Shown: one piece after another, positions 1 to 8,401 of the stretch
How the letters are laid out: each line of letters starts with the position of its first letter
Numbering within the stretch: the first letter of the stretch is position 1
Source: Desulfofustis sp.
GTDB taxonomy: Bacteria > Desulfobacterota > Desulfobulbia > Desulfobulbales > Desulfocapsaceae
Assembly (NCBI GenBank): GCA_030604345.1
Contig: JAUVWB010000050.1
Coordinates: 1-8,556 of the forward strand
Direction of reading: 5' to 3'
DNA length: 8,556 nucleotides
Notes under the pieces: generated by a model
Databases searched by the model: none
What the model saw: the letters and a program-made list of their open reading frames with translations, nothing else
Told to the model about the DNA's origin: nothing
Translations under genes and position numbers: made by a program

Positions 1-103
1 CGCTCAGCACCATCCGGCAAGCATCACGGATGCGGTGTTCGTCATCGACCACCAGTATTTTGGAACGACCGGGCTGTTTGACCGCGGGTATGTCCTGATT
101 CAT
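1..103 (-). CDS. Response regulator, N-terminal fragment (cut by window edge)
   Basis: Only the first 34 codons are in the window. They read MNQDIPAVKQPGRSKILVVD followed by DEHRIRDACRMVLS. The hydrophobic strand ILVV followed by D20-D21-E22 is the start of a CheY-like receiver domain; the acidic residues form the Mg2+-binding pocket around the phosphorylated aspartate, which lies outside the window. The ATG at 103 is preceded by AGGAG with a 6-nt spacer, a good ribosome site, and lies 15 nt after the TAA stop of the histidine kinase. The two genes are therefore almost certainly cotranscribed, and this is the natural partner of the kinase. Whether it has an output domain (for example NtrC-type AAA+ or DNA-binding) cannot be seen. 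Confidence 0.85.
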   Translation of the reverse strand, partial: MNQDIPAVKQPGRSKILVVDDEHRIRDACRMVLS

Positions 104-118
104 GAAACGCTCCTGTTG

Positions 119-1634
<1,516 letters not shown>

Positions 1635-1645
<11 letters not shown>

Positions 1646-1724
1646 GATCGTATCGGTCCATGAGCTCCGGTGTCATCCATACCGTCCCGCAGCCACACGG
1701 GAACACAAGGCTGAGCGTTGTCAT
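1635..1724 (-). CDS. Possible small ORF bridging the ACT gene and the kinase
   Basis: This 29-codon frame starts with an ATG that overlaps the ACT-gene stop as ATGA (1721-1724), the same arrangement seen at metV/metF. It ends in a TGA that lies 5 nt inside the kinase gene, overlapping the kinase start by 11 nt. The peptide begins MTTLSLVFPCGCGTVW, continues MTPELMDRYD and ends HGC, with C10, C12 and C29 as possible metal ligands. I do not recognise a family. It exactly fills the gap between two genes and could couple their translation; the kinase ATG lacks a properly spaced Shine-Dalgarno. The same frame is also open upstream into the ACT gene, so it could instead be the tail of a -1 frameshift product. 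It may equally be a chance frame; length alone gives no support. Confidence 0.3.
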
Positions 1725-2755
1725 ACCTTCGGCACGATAAACAGCTCCGTCAACGCCGCAACGGCCGCCTCTCCCTTTTTTTGGGGGACCGCGAGAAATA
1801 TGCTGGAACCGGTACAGGACACCGCCGCTATCGATATATGGTGGTGCTGCAGCAAATCCAGGGCGGCCAGCAGAACGCCATAGCGATCCTGAAAGTGCGG
1901 TCCGTGCATGGACAACAGGTCCACCGGTCGCCGGTCGATACAGCGAAAATCGGCATCCAGATCGCACCGGGCACCACCGCCCCGTTCGACCAACGCAAGG
2001 TAATAACCGCCGCCGTGCACCTGCATCACCGCCAGTTCGAACCGGCCTTCAGCACCGGACCCTTCCAGGTGGCCCCCTGCACCCTCCAGATGCGCTGCCG
2101 CCAGATCCACCACCGTCAGGGTGCAATCGGTCTGCAGAGTGACGCCATAGATCCGGATCTGCCGTTCCCAGTAGGTTGCCGTTGTCTCCACCGGCAGTCT
2201 CGACGCACCTGGCGGCAACATGCCTTGGTCGGCTTCGGGCGGCGCAGCACGAAACGGCGCGTGATTGGCGGGCAGGGAGAATCGCTGCAGCAACCGTTGC
2301 GCCACCCGGTCGAGCTGCCGGGCCTCGGTCACAACGGCGATCCCAGAGAGCGACGTGCCCAGCGACCAAAGCGGCAACCGATGTTTTGCCATGACGGCCA
2401 GTACCCGGCCAAGAACACTCAGGCGCGACTGGTGCGGGAAAAGCAGCACGATGGCCGCTCCTCGCATGACGTCCGGGGAGCTTGGCAATTCGGAAAAAGA
2501 GGCAGTGGCCGGCGCCTGCCAGCGGTTGAGATCGTCAGCGCTCAAGCAAAAAGCAGCTTGCACCGCTCCGCAGCCGATCGCGCAATAAAAGCTCAGGTTG
2601 ATCTTCTGTCGGCTCAGCGTCCGCAACAGTTCAGTCACGGCGGACGGTTGCGCCTGTGCTTCCGTCAGGACCACATGGGCGCACTCGTCACTGAACTTCA
2701 AACCGCCGAGGCGAATTTTTGCCGCTGCTGCGATGGCGCCACCTCCCCTACCCAA
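1721..2755 (-). CDS. Multi-ACT-domain protein, probable ligand-sensing regulator
   Basis: The protein is up to 344 residues and resembles tandem ACT modules of the aspartokinase type. Numbering from the TTG at 2755, module 1 is about 24-75, module 2 about 99-160, a diverged module about 198-275, and the last about 285-341. The repeated pattern is strand, turn (QSRLSVLGRVL; QDRYGVLLAAL), helix, short strand with a buried polar turn (LPLWSLGTS; ISIAAVSCTG), strand and second helix. ACT domains commonly bind amino acids. No kinase, dehydrogenase or other catalytic domain is attached, so a sensory or partner-binding role is inferred. The start is uncertain: TTG 2755 has GGAGG directly against it, TTG 2701 gives a more typical MKFSDE N-terminus but a poor ribosome site, and a strong GGGGAGGT precedes an ATC codon at 2734. 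There is no nearby in-frame ATG. The 3' end holds an A AAA AAG heptamer in slippery phase. Confidence 0.75.
   Translation of the reverse strand: MGRGGGAIAAAAKIRLGGLKFSDECAHVVLTEAQAQPSAVTELLRTLSRQKINLSFYCAIGCGAVQAAFCLSADDLNRWQAPATASFSELPSSPDVMRGAAIVLLFPHQSRLSVLGRVLAVMAKHRLPLWSLGTSLSGIAVVTEARQLDRVAQRLLQRFSLPANHAPFRAAPPEADQGMLPPGASRLPVETTATYWERQIRIYGVTLQTDCTLTVVDLAAAHLEGAGGHLEGSGAEGRFELAVMQVHGGGYYLALVERGGGARCDLDADFRCIDRRPVDLLSMHGPHFQDRYGVLLAALDLLQHHHISIAAVSCTGSSIFLAVPQKKGEAAVAALTELFIVPKV
1755..1782 (-). promoter_or_regulatory. A AAA AAG heptamer in slippery phase, with small downstream hairpin
   Basis: On the minus strand a run of seven A (1782-1776) followed by G is read in the ACT-gene frame as CAA AAA AAG, so the heptamer A AAA AAG has the X XXY YYZ phase of the E. 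coli dnaX -1 frameshift site. Nine nt further on, GCCG-TTG-CGGC (1765-1755) can form a 4-bp GC stem. The -1 frame stays open past the ACT-gene TGA and stops at 1635, giving a 46-residue replacement tail that ends 11 nt inside the kinase gene. The sequence is certain; its use as a frameshift site is not, because the stem is short and A-runs also arise by chance. Confidence 0.25.
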
Positions 2756-2760
2756 CCTCC
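2735..2760 (-). promoter_or_regulatory. Two Shine-Dalgarno-like tracts at the ACT-gene start
   Basis: The minus strand carries GGGAGG immediately before TTG 2755 with no spacer, then GGGGAGGT followed by a 6-nt gap and an in-frame ATC codon at 2734. The second tract is the best match to the anti-Shine-Dalgarno in this region, but the codon at the right distance is not a normal start. The GGGGAG core also occurs in the 3' arm of the adjacent hairpin, so the hairpin's CUCCCC arm could pair with either copy. Which codon is used cannot be decided from the sequence. Confidence 0.4.
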
Positions 2761-2795
2761 CTGCAGCTCCCCGGCACCCTGCCGGGGAGCTGCAG
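2761..2795 (-). promoter_or_regulatory. Perfect 16-bp hairpin between the response regulator and ACT genes
   Basis: CTGCAGCTCCCCGGCA and its exact reverse complement flank a 3-nt loop (CCC on the plus strand, GGG in the transcript). The structure begins 10 nt after the TAA of the response regulator and ends 5 nt before TTG 2755. In the transcript it should be very stable. No T-run follows on either strand, so it is not a standard intrinsic terminator. Likely roles are protection of the 3' end of the upstream message, an attenuator that lowers expression of the ACT-kinase genes, or control of the ribosome site beside it. Confidence 0.6.
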
Positions 2796-2805
2796 GAGAT
2801 ATCGA

Positions 2806-3192
2806 TTAACGCAGGTTGTCCGCAACGATCTCCATCAGTTTGTCCAGATCGATCGGCTTGGAGATGAAGTCGTCGGCCAGCGTCGTCTTACCACCCATAT
2901 GGGTGTAGTTGGTGGTGCTGATGGCGTCGGTCACCGCCGTCAGCAGAATGACCGGAATATCCTTGTAGTCATCCGATTTTTTCAGCTCGTCGCAGAGCTG
3001 ATAGCCATCCTTGCGCGGCATCATCACATCGAGGATGACCAGAGCCGGCCGCTGGGCCTTGATCTTCTCGAATCCCTCGACGCCGTCGTAGGCCTTGGCC
3101 ACGGCATAGTCGAGACTCTCCAGCTTCATGGCCAGCGCTTCCACCAGATCGATGTCGTCGTCGACGACTACTATCAGTTTCTTGTAGATCAT
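2806..3192 (-). CDS. Single-domain CheY-like response regulator
   Basis: A 128-residue protein that is one receiver domain and nothing else. Key residues are present: acidic pocket D11-D12-D13, phosphoacceptor D55 (LVILDVMMPRKDG), switch T85 (ILLTA) and conserved K112 (FISKPID). With no output domain it must act by binding a partner, as CheY does, or as a phosphorelay intermediate. The stretch between T85 and K112 is a few residues longer than in CheY and reads TTNYTHMGGKTTLADD, so the alpha4-beta5 surface used for partner contact is unusual. Its ATG is 25 nt after the metF stop, with GGAGG 11 nt upstream, so it sits in the metF operon. Candidate phosphodonors are the PAS kinase at 119-1645 or one elsewhere. 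The partner is unknown. Confidence 0.93.
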   Translation of the reverse strand: MIYKKLIVVVDDDIDLVEALAMKLESLDYAVAKAYDGVEGFEKIKAQRPALVILDVMMPRKDGYQLCDELKKSDDYKDIPVILLTAVTDAISTTNYTHMGGKTTLADDFISKPIDLDKLMEIVADNLR

Positions 3193-3217
3193 CGGTTAAT
3201 TTTCCTCCCAAATTGCC

Positions 3218-4144
3218 TTACTGAATCTGCGGTCTTGGATAGAGCCCGGCTTTCTTGACGATCTCTTCCACCTTTTCCTCCCAATCGATTGCCATGATAT
3301 GGAAACCGGCCACACCTTCCACCTGCTTGAGCCGCTCCATGGTCTCCACACAGATGGCGATCCCTTCCGCCGGCTGTTTTTCCTTCTCCACCGAGGCCAT
3401 CCGTTCCACCAGTTCGGTCGGTACGTCCATACCTGGAACCTTGTTCTTCATGTAGCGAGCCGCACCGACCGATTTCATCGGGGTTACCCCAGCCAGGATA
3501 TAACATTTCTTGTGCAGTCCCATTTTCCGTACCCCCTCCATCCAACGCTCGAACTTTTCCACGTTGAAGATGCACTGAGTCTGGATGAAATCGGCACCGG
3601 CGGCAATCTTCTTGGCGAGCCGCATGACCCGCAGCTCGAACGGGTCGGCAAACGGGTTGGCGGCAGCGCCGATGAACATCTTCGGGGCCCCCTTGATCTC
3701 GGCGCCGCCCTGGAATTTACCCTCGTCGCGCATGGTCTTGACCATCTGGATGAGCTGGATGGAGTCGATGTCGTGCACGTTCATCGCCATCGGATGATCA
3801 CCGAATCGGGTGTGGTCACCGGACAGGCAGAGCATGGTGTTGATGCCGAGGGCGTAGGCGCCCAGGATATCGGCCTGCATGGCCAACCGGTTGCGGTCCC
3901 GGGTGACCATCTGCAGCAGCGGGTGCATCCCCTGCTGGCGTAACAGTACCGAGCCGGCGAAGCTGGACATGCGGACCATGGCGGTCTGGTTGTCGGTGAT
4001 GTTCACCGCATCGACAATACCTTCCAGATATTTTGCCTTTTCCAGGATCGAGGCCGCGGTGGCCCCGCGGGGCGGGCCGCACTCGGAGGTGACTGCCAGA
4101 TGGCCTGCGGCCAATACACGTTCAAGATAGCTTTCGGTCTTCAT
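3218..4144 (-). CDS. metF: Methylenetetrahydrofolate reductase, MetF subunit
   Basis: A 308-residue FAD-dependent TIM-barrel protein that reduces 5,10-methylene-THF to 5-methyl-THF in the methyl branch of the Wood-Ljungdahl pathway and/or methionine synthesis. The catalytic glutamate is E21 in TSECGPPRG. VNITDN at 47-52, the flavin-binding RDRNR at 82-86 (usual form CRDRNR), LSGDH at 107-111, DFIQTQ and the C-terminal GFHIMAIDWEE are all family landmarks, and the length is typical of short MetF without an AdoMet-binding regulatory domain. The ATG overlaps the metV stop as ATGA, with AGGGAGG about 10 nt upstream inside metV, indicating translational coupling of the two subunits. In acetogens MetF of this type works with MetV and takes electrons from the Hdr/Mvh module rather than directly from NAD(P)H; the neighbourhood here suggests the same. 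The receiver gene follows after 25 nt. Confidence 0.95.
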   Translation of the reverse strand: MKTESYLERVLAAGHLAVTSECGPPRGATAASILEKAKYLEGIVDAVNITDNQTAMVRMSSFAGSVLLRQQGMHPLLQMVTRDRNRLAMQADILGAYALGINTMLCLSGDHTRFGDHPMAMNVHDIDSIQLIQMVKTMRDEGKFQGGAEIKGAPKMFIGAAANPFADPFELRVMRLAKKIAAGADFIQTQCIFNVEKFERWMEGVRKMGLHKKCYILAGVTPMKSVGAARYMKNKVPGMDVPTELVERMASVEKEKQPAEGIAICVETMERLKQVEGVAGFHIMAIDWEEKVEEIVKKAGLYPRPQIQ

Positions 4145-4809
4145 TCTGCCAGATCCTCCCTGATAATCTTACGCGGCCCGGCTCCGCCGCCCGGTCGCCA
4201 ATCTTTCGCCGGCATGATGTCCAGATACCGCTCCTGCAGGCCGAGCGCCTTGAGCCGCTCCCAGATCAGGTGCCAGGCACACTCCACATCGTCACCGATC
4301 TCGCACTTGCCGTTGCACGACCCGCCGCACGGCCCGTTCATCAGCTGCTTGGCGCAGCGGGCAATGGGACAGATACCGCCGGTGATGCCGAGCAGGCAAT
4401 CGCCGCAACCCTGACAGCGCTCGGTCCAGACGCCCTGTCGTTCGGAGCCGCCCATGAATTTGGTATTGACCGCCGGGAATACCGGCTTTTGTTTGAAACG
4501 CATGGCCAGTTGCTGTACCCCGCACCCACAGGCCATGGACAGGACCGCATCGGCGCTGTCGATCATCGGTACCAGCTCTTCCACATATTCAGGATCACAC
4601 TGGCGTTCCAGGGTGTGCTCGCGAATCTCGATGCTGGTGCCACTCTTGAGCAGTGCCATCTGTAATCCCGAAGCGAGCAGCCCGACCTCCTTGCGACCGC
4701 CGGCGGCACAGACGGTGACACACTCGTTGCAGCCGAGGAGCAGGATGCGCTTGAAGTCCTTGACATAGTCTATGATCTCTTCCAAAGGTTTTCGTTCCGC
4801 GGTGATCAT
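4141..4809 (-). CDS. metV: MetV, zinc/Fe-S partner subunit of methylenetetrahydrofolate reductase
   Basis: A 222-residue cysteine-rich protein of the MTHFR C-terminal-domain family, the subunit that links MetF to its electron donor. Cysteine groups are GCNECVTVC (C27, C30, C34), ACGCG (C94, C96), CQGCGDC (C132, C135, C138) with CPIARC (C147, C152), and NGPCGGSCNGKCE (C161, C165, C169). Together they can hold Fe-S clusters and a zinc site, as known for MetV. The NGPCGG motif is characteristic. The ATG at 4809 has AAGGAG about 11 nt upstream. The gene begins 52 nt after mvhD and its TGA overlaps the metF start. The order mvhD-metV-metF supports an Hdr-Mvh-MetVF complex. No cysteine group looks broken. 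Confidence 0.93.
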   Translation of the reverse strand: MITAERKPLEEIIDYVKDFKRILLLGCNECVTVCAAGGRKEVGLLASGLQMALLKSGTSIEIREHTLERQCDPEYVEELVPMIDSADAVLSMACGCGVQQLAMRFKQKPVFPAVNTKFMGGSERQGVWTERCQGCGDCLLGITGGICPIARCAKQLMNGPCGGSCNGKCEIGDDVECAWHLIWERLKALGLQERYLDIMPAKDWRPGGGAGPRKIIREDLAE

Positions 4810-4861
4810 GGTGATTCACTCTCCTTGGTAAATGCGGCTGGACACGGTCGCCATCGACCCG

Positions 4862-5281
4862 CTAGGCAGCGACCGCCTTGATCGGACTCGGGCCGAGCCG
4901 GCGGATCTTTTCGGTCATCTCGGTGGCCACCTGGGCAAACCGTGCACCCATGCCGGCAGACATCCGGACCATCATCAAGCGTTCGCTCTCGATGCCGATC
5001 TCTTCAAGATATTCCTTCACATAGTCGACGCGTCTGGCCGCCTTGTCGTTGCCGTTCTTGAAATGGCAGTCGCCCTCCAGGCAACCGGCCACATAGACGC
5101 CGTCCGCTCCTTTCTCGAAGGCCTTGACGATATGCAGCGCATCGACCTTGCCGGTGCACGGCACCCGGACGATCTTCACGTTGGCCGGATAGGGCAGCCG
5201 CTGGCTGCCCGCCATGTCCGCCGCCGTATAGGCACAGTAATGGCAACAGAAGGCCACGATGACAGGTTCAAAAGATTCCAT
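4862..5281 (-). CDS. mvhD: MvhD/FlpD-type [2Fe-2S] electron-transfer subunit
   Basis: A 139-residue protein matching the hydrogenase iron-sulfur subunit family (MvhD, FlpD/FrhD). It carries electrons between an electron donor and HdrA through one [2Fe-2S] cluster. Family landmarks are AFCCHYCAYTAADMAG (C12, C13, C16), VRVPCTGKVD (C42), and AGCLEGDCHFKNGN (C67, C72), followed by a helical C-terminus. The length is normal. The ATG shares its A with the hdrA stop (TAATG) and is preceded by a purine-rich GAGGTGGAAGGA inside hdrA, so the two proteins are translationally coupled and probably made in equal amounts. No hydrogenase gene is adjacent, so the name refers to the family and not to a hydrogenase role here; the electron source is unknown. 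Confidence 0.95.
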   Translation of the reverse strand: MESFEPVIVAFCCHYCAYTAADMAGSQRLPYPANVKIVRVPCTGKVDALHIVKAFEKGADGVYVAGCLEGDCHFKNGNDKAARRVDYVKEYLEEIGIESERLMMVRMSAGMGARFAQVATEMTEKIRRLGPSPIKAVAA

Positions 5282-8200
5282 TATCCTTCCACCTCTTCAA
5301 AAAGTTGCTCGAGTTTCATGAGAATCCGGTCATCCTCGAACTGCGCCAACTGAATGGCCTTGGCCGGACACTCGGCAACGCAGATACCGCAGCCGTGACA
5401 GGTGGCCGGATCGATCTCCGAGTAGCCGTCAGCATTGATGAACGGCACGTCGAACGGGCAGGCCCGGACACAGATGAGACAGGCCGCGCAACGGGTCGCA
5501 TCGACCCGGGCGGTTGCCGCACCGATACTGATATATTCCCTGGCCAAAAGCGTCTGAGCGCGCGACGCCACCGCCCGGGCCTGCACCAGGCTCTCGGCGA
5601 TGGTCTTCGGGGCATGCGCGGTGCCGGCCACGAAGAATCCGGGAACCGGCATGTCAACGGGCCGAAGCTTGATGTGATCCTCGAGGAAGTAGCCGTCGTG
5701 AGTGCGCGGCAGCTTGAAGATCATCGCCAATTCCTCGGTGTTGTCCTGGTCGGCGACCAGACCGGTGCTCAGACAAAGGCAATCGGTACTGACTCGCACC
5801 TCCCGACCGAGGATGATATCGTCATAGCGGACCTCCAGTTTGCCGTCCACTTCTTCCACACGGGGAGGATGGTCCTGATGGTAGCGGGCGAAAATCACGC
5901 CCTTGGCCCGAGCCTCCTGGTAATAGCGCTCCTGGAAACCGTAGGTACGCATATCCCGATAGAGGACGAACACCCGCGCCTCCGGGTTTTGCTCGACGAT
6001 GCGCAGAGCGTTCTTCACTGCAGCCTGGCAGCAGATCCGTGAGCAGTTGGGATTCTCTTCATCCCGGGAACCGACACACTGGATCATGACCACGCTGTCC
6101 CAGCCGGCAGCTTTTTCCGGCTGATCCTCGAGCAATTGCTGCAGATCCAGCTGGGTGATGGCGTCCTGATGATGATCGAGCAGGAAGCGGTTCGGCCGAT
6201 TGGCCACGGCGCCGGTGGCGAGGATGGTGATCCCGTGCTCGATCTGGCGATAGAACATCTGCTTGCCCACCTGCATGCCGGTCTTGAAGAGACCGGGCAT
6301 ACCGGTATGATCGACAATGATGGCACCGGTGATGACTTCAATGTTGGCGTGACTGGTGGTCTGCCGGATCAGATCGGCGACGAAGGCGGTCACGTCGTCG
6401 CCTTCCAGGGTCCGCCGGATCTTCGTGGCCAGCCCACCCAAGACGTTGTCCCGCTCCACCAGGTAGACTTTGAATCCCTGGTGGGCCAACTCCAGCGCCG
6501 CCGTCATGCCGCTGACGCCGCCGCCGACCACCAAGACGTTGCGGTTGATCGGCAGCCGGTGCTCGGCCAAGGGTTGCGCCTCCTTCACCGCACCGACCGC
6601 CATGCGGATCAGTTCCTCGGCCTTGCGGGCCGCCTTTTCCGGCTGGTTGGCATGGACCCAGGCGGCCTGGTCCCGGATATTGGCAAACTCGAGCAGATAT
6701 TTATTCAATCCGGCCCGGCGCAACAGATCCTGAAATTTGGCCTCATGGGTGCGCGGCGAACACCCGCCGATCACCACCCGGTTGATCTGTTGTTCTTCGA
6801 TGGCCGTGCGGATACGCTCCATGGATTCACGGCTGCAGCCATGGCCGACGGCCTGGGCCACCACCACCCCGGGCAATCTGCCGACCCGGTCCACTAACGC
6901 CTCCACATCGATGACACTGCCGATGTTCTCGCCGCAGTCGCAGATGAAGATGCCGACTCGCAGCTCTTCGCCCACCACGTTGCGCTCGAGCGGCGGCGGC
7001 TCGGCCGGCTCCTCTTCCCGGTCCGGCACGGTAACATCGCGGCCGGCGAGGCAGGCGGCGGCACTGGCCTGAACCATGGTCTCCGGGATATCTTTGGGGG
7101 CCTGGAAGGTGCCGGCCACATAGATCCCGGGCCGGCTGGTGGCCACCTGGTTGAGGCCGGAACTGATCGGATAATGGTCAGCGTCCAGGTCGATGCCGCA
7201 GACCTGGGCGAGTTCGCGGGCCTGCTCACTGATCTTGAAACCGGTGGCCAGCACCACCATGTCAAACTCCTCGTCGACCAGGCTCGAGGCATCGTCGGTG
7301 GTATAGGACAGGTGCAGCCGGGTGGATCCTTCCGGTCGTAAGACGCTGTGCGGTCGACCATGGATGAAGCGGACGCCGAACTCGTTTTTGGCTCTTTGAT
7401 AGTAGAGTTCGTAATCTTTGCCGAAGGTGCGCATGTCCATGTAGAATATGGTCGTCTCGATATCGTCGGGGAACCGCTCCCGGGTGACGATCGCCTCTTT
7501 CAGGGCGAACATGCAGCAGGCCCCGGAGCAATAGGAGGCGGCGCCGCGCTGCAGACCGCGCGAGCCGATGCACTGGATCCAGGCCACCCGCTTCGGCGGT
7601 TTACCGTCGGAGGGCCGGAGCAGGCGACCTCCGGTCGGCCCGGAGGCTGACAGCAGTCGCTCATATTCGAGACTGGTAACCACATCCGGCTGTTCGCTGT
7701 AACCGAGGTAATCAAGCCCGCTCGGATCGAACAGCGCCGCTCCGAGGGACAGGACGATGGCCCCGCAGGCGACGTTGCCGCGACTGCCGATGTCGTCCGG
7801 CACGATGGCCCCGGCCGGGCAACACGCGACCAGCGCCTCGACGTCGGTGCATGTGGCCAGGTCGATGGAAAAGGCCTGCGGCGTCGCCTGCGGGTAACGC
7901 ATGCAGGTCGGCGCCCGATGGTCGAGCCCCGGCGTGAAATTGACGCACTCCGGAAAGGTCGCCAGGCAGATCCCACAGCCGGTACATTTATCGAGATTGA
8001 TATGGCGAGGAGCGGTCTCCAGGGTAACGATGAACTTACCCTGCTCCCCGGCCACCGCCCGCACCTCGGTCATCGGCATCAGCGTGATATGCTCCTGTCG
8101 GCCGCTCTCCGAGAGGTTCGGTGCCAGCGTACAGAGGTCACAATTGTTGGTGGGAAAGGTTCGGTCCAGTTGGGTCATCAGACCGCCGATATTGACCGCC

Positions 8201-8322
8201 CGATCGACCAGGATCACGTCCTTTGCCGCTTCGGCCAGATCGAGCGCCGTTCTGATGCCGCCGAGACCGCCGCCGACCACCAGTACCCTGTTGCTCGTCT
8301 GCGCTAGATTCGTATTTTGCAT
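5281..8322 (-). CDS. hdrA: Tandem-fused HdrA flavoprotein (two HdrA-type halves)
   Basis: A 1013-residue soluble flavoprotein with two HdrA-type FAD domains. The N-terminal half (1-430) has the FAD motif VVGGGLGG at 15-22, TFPTNNCDLC at 55-64, an inserted ferredoxin at 113-175, and QCIGSR...YCSGACC at 250-270. An acidic, proline-rich linker follows (about 430-447). The second half is a full HdrA: Fe-S domain with FICDCGENIG, HGCS and GGCSPRTHE (C461, C463, C496, C521), FAD motif VVGGGVSG at 598-605, QCVGSR...NCSRICC at 748-765, and a C-terminal 2x[4Fe-4S] ferredoxin (C945, C948, C951, C955; C975, C978, C981, C985). HdrA proteins bifurcate or route electrons through FAD. The inserted ferredoxin has lost ligands: F123 replaces a cysteine in cluster 1, and V161 and L164 replace two in cluster 2. 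The ATG has AAGGG 4 nt upstream. mvhD overlaps its stop and metVF follow, so methylene-THF reduction is the likely job. Confidence 0.93.
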   Translation of the reverse strand: MQNTNLAQTSNRVLVVGGGLGGIRTALDLAEAAKDVILVDRAVNIGGLMTQLDRTFPTNNCDLCTLAPNLSESGRQEHITLMPMTEVRAVAGEQGKFIVTLETAPRHINLDKCTGCGICLATFPECVNFTPGLDHRAPTCMRYPQATPQAFSIDLATCTDVEALVACCPAGAIVPDDIGSRGNVACGAIVLSLGAALFDPSGLDYLGYSEQPDVVTSLEYERLLSASGPTGGRLLRPSDGKPPKRVAWIQCIGSRGLQRGAASYCSGACCMFALKEAIVTRERFPDDIETTIFYMDMRTFGKDYELYYQRAKNEFGVRFIHGRPHSVLRPEGSTRLHLSYTTDDASSLVDEEFDMVVLATGFKISEQARELAQVCGIDLDADHYPISSGLNQVATSRPGIYVAGTFQAPKDIPETMVQASAAACLAGRDVTVPDREEEPAEPPPLERNVVGEELRVGIFICDCGENIGSVIDVEALVDRVGRLPGVVVAQAVGHGCSRESMERIRTAIEEQQINRVVIGGCSPRTHEAKFQDLLRRAGLNKYLLEFANIRDQAAWVHANQPEKAARKAEELIRMAVGAVKEAQPLAEHRLPINRNVLVVGGGVSGMTAALELAHQGFKVYLVERDNVLGGLATKIRRTLEGDDVTAFVADLIRQTTSHANIEVITGAIIVDHTGMPGLFKTGMQVGKQMFYRQIEHGITILATGAVANRPNRFLLDHHQDAITQLDLQQLLEDQPEKAAGWDSVVMIQCVGSRDEENPNCSRICCQAAVKNALRIVEQNPEARVFVLYRDMRTYGFQERYYQEARAKGVIFARYHQDHPPRVEEVDGKLEVRYDDIILGREVRVSTDCLCLSTGLVADQDNTEELAMIFKLPRTHDGYFLEDHIKLRPVDMPVPGFFVAGTAHAPKTIAESLVQARAVASRAQTLLAREYISIGAATARVDATRCAACLICVRACPFDVPFINADGYSEIDPATCHGCGICVAECPAKAIQLAQFEDDRILMKLEQLFEEVEG

Positions 8323-8401
8323 TGTTCCCTTTCGTTCAGAAGAAAACCGTTATGGCCGGCCGTGCCTGGCCCCATCCCATGAGTTCAGGTGGCGTGTCGT
8401 C

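Noticed and set aside
1646..1720. A 5-bp inverted repeat (TCCCG/CGGGA, 8-nt loop on the minus strand) between the ACT and kinase genes as a terminator.
   Set aside because: The stem is short and no T-run follows; the stretch is better explained by the small open frame and overlap with both neighbours.
1718..2809. A 363-codon plus-strand frame opposite the ACT gene.
   Set aside because: It has no recognisable domain and an Arg/Gln/His-rich composition typical of an antisense shadow, while the minus-strand frame shows repeated ACT patterns. I considered it because the ACT gene has a poor start.
5305..6897. Long plus-strand frames opposite hdrA (5305-6042 and 6136-6897).
   Set aside because: They are antisense to clear FAD and ferredoxin motifs and have no domain of their own.
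5281..8322. The possibility that the double-length HdrA is two genes joined by a sequencing error.
   Set aside because: The frame is continuous through a sensible Pro/Glu-rich linker, with no stop, start or ribosome site at the joint, and both halves keep their motifs in the same frame.
8345..8380. GGCC-rich stretch between the metF-like gene and hdrA that could fold as a short hairpin before a TTTT run.
   Set aside because: Only 4-bp stems with mismatches or bulges can be drawn, so a terminator or regulatory call is not supported.
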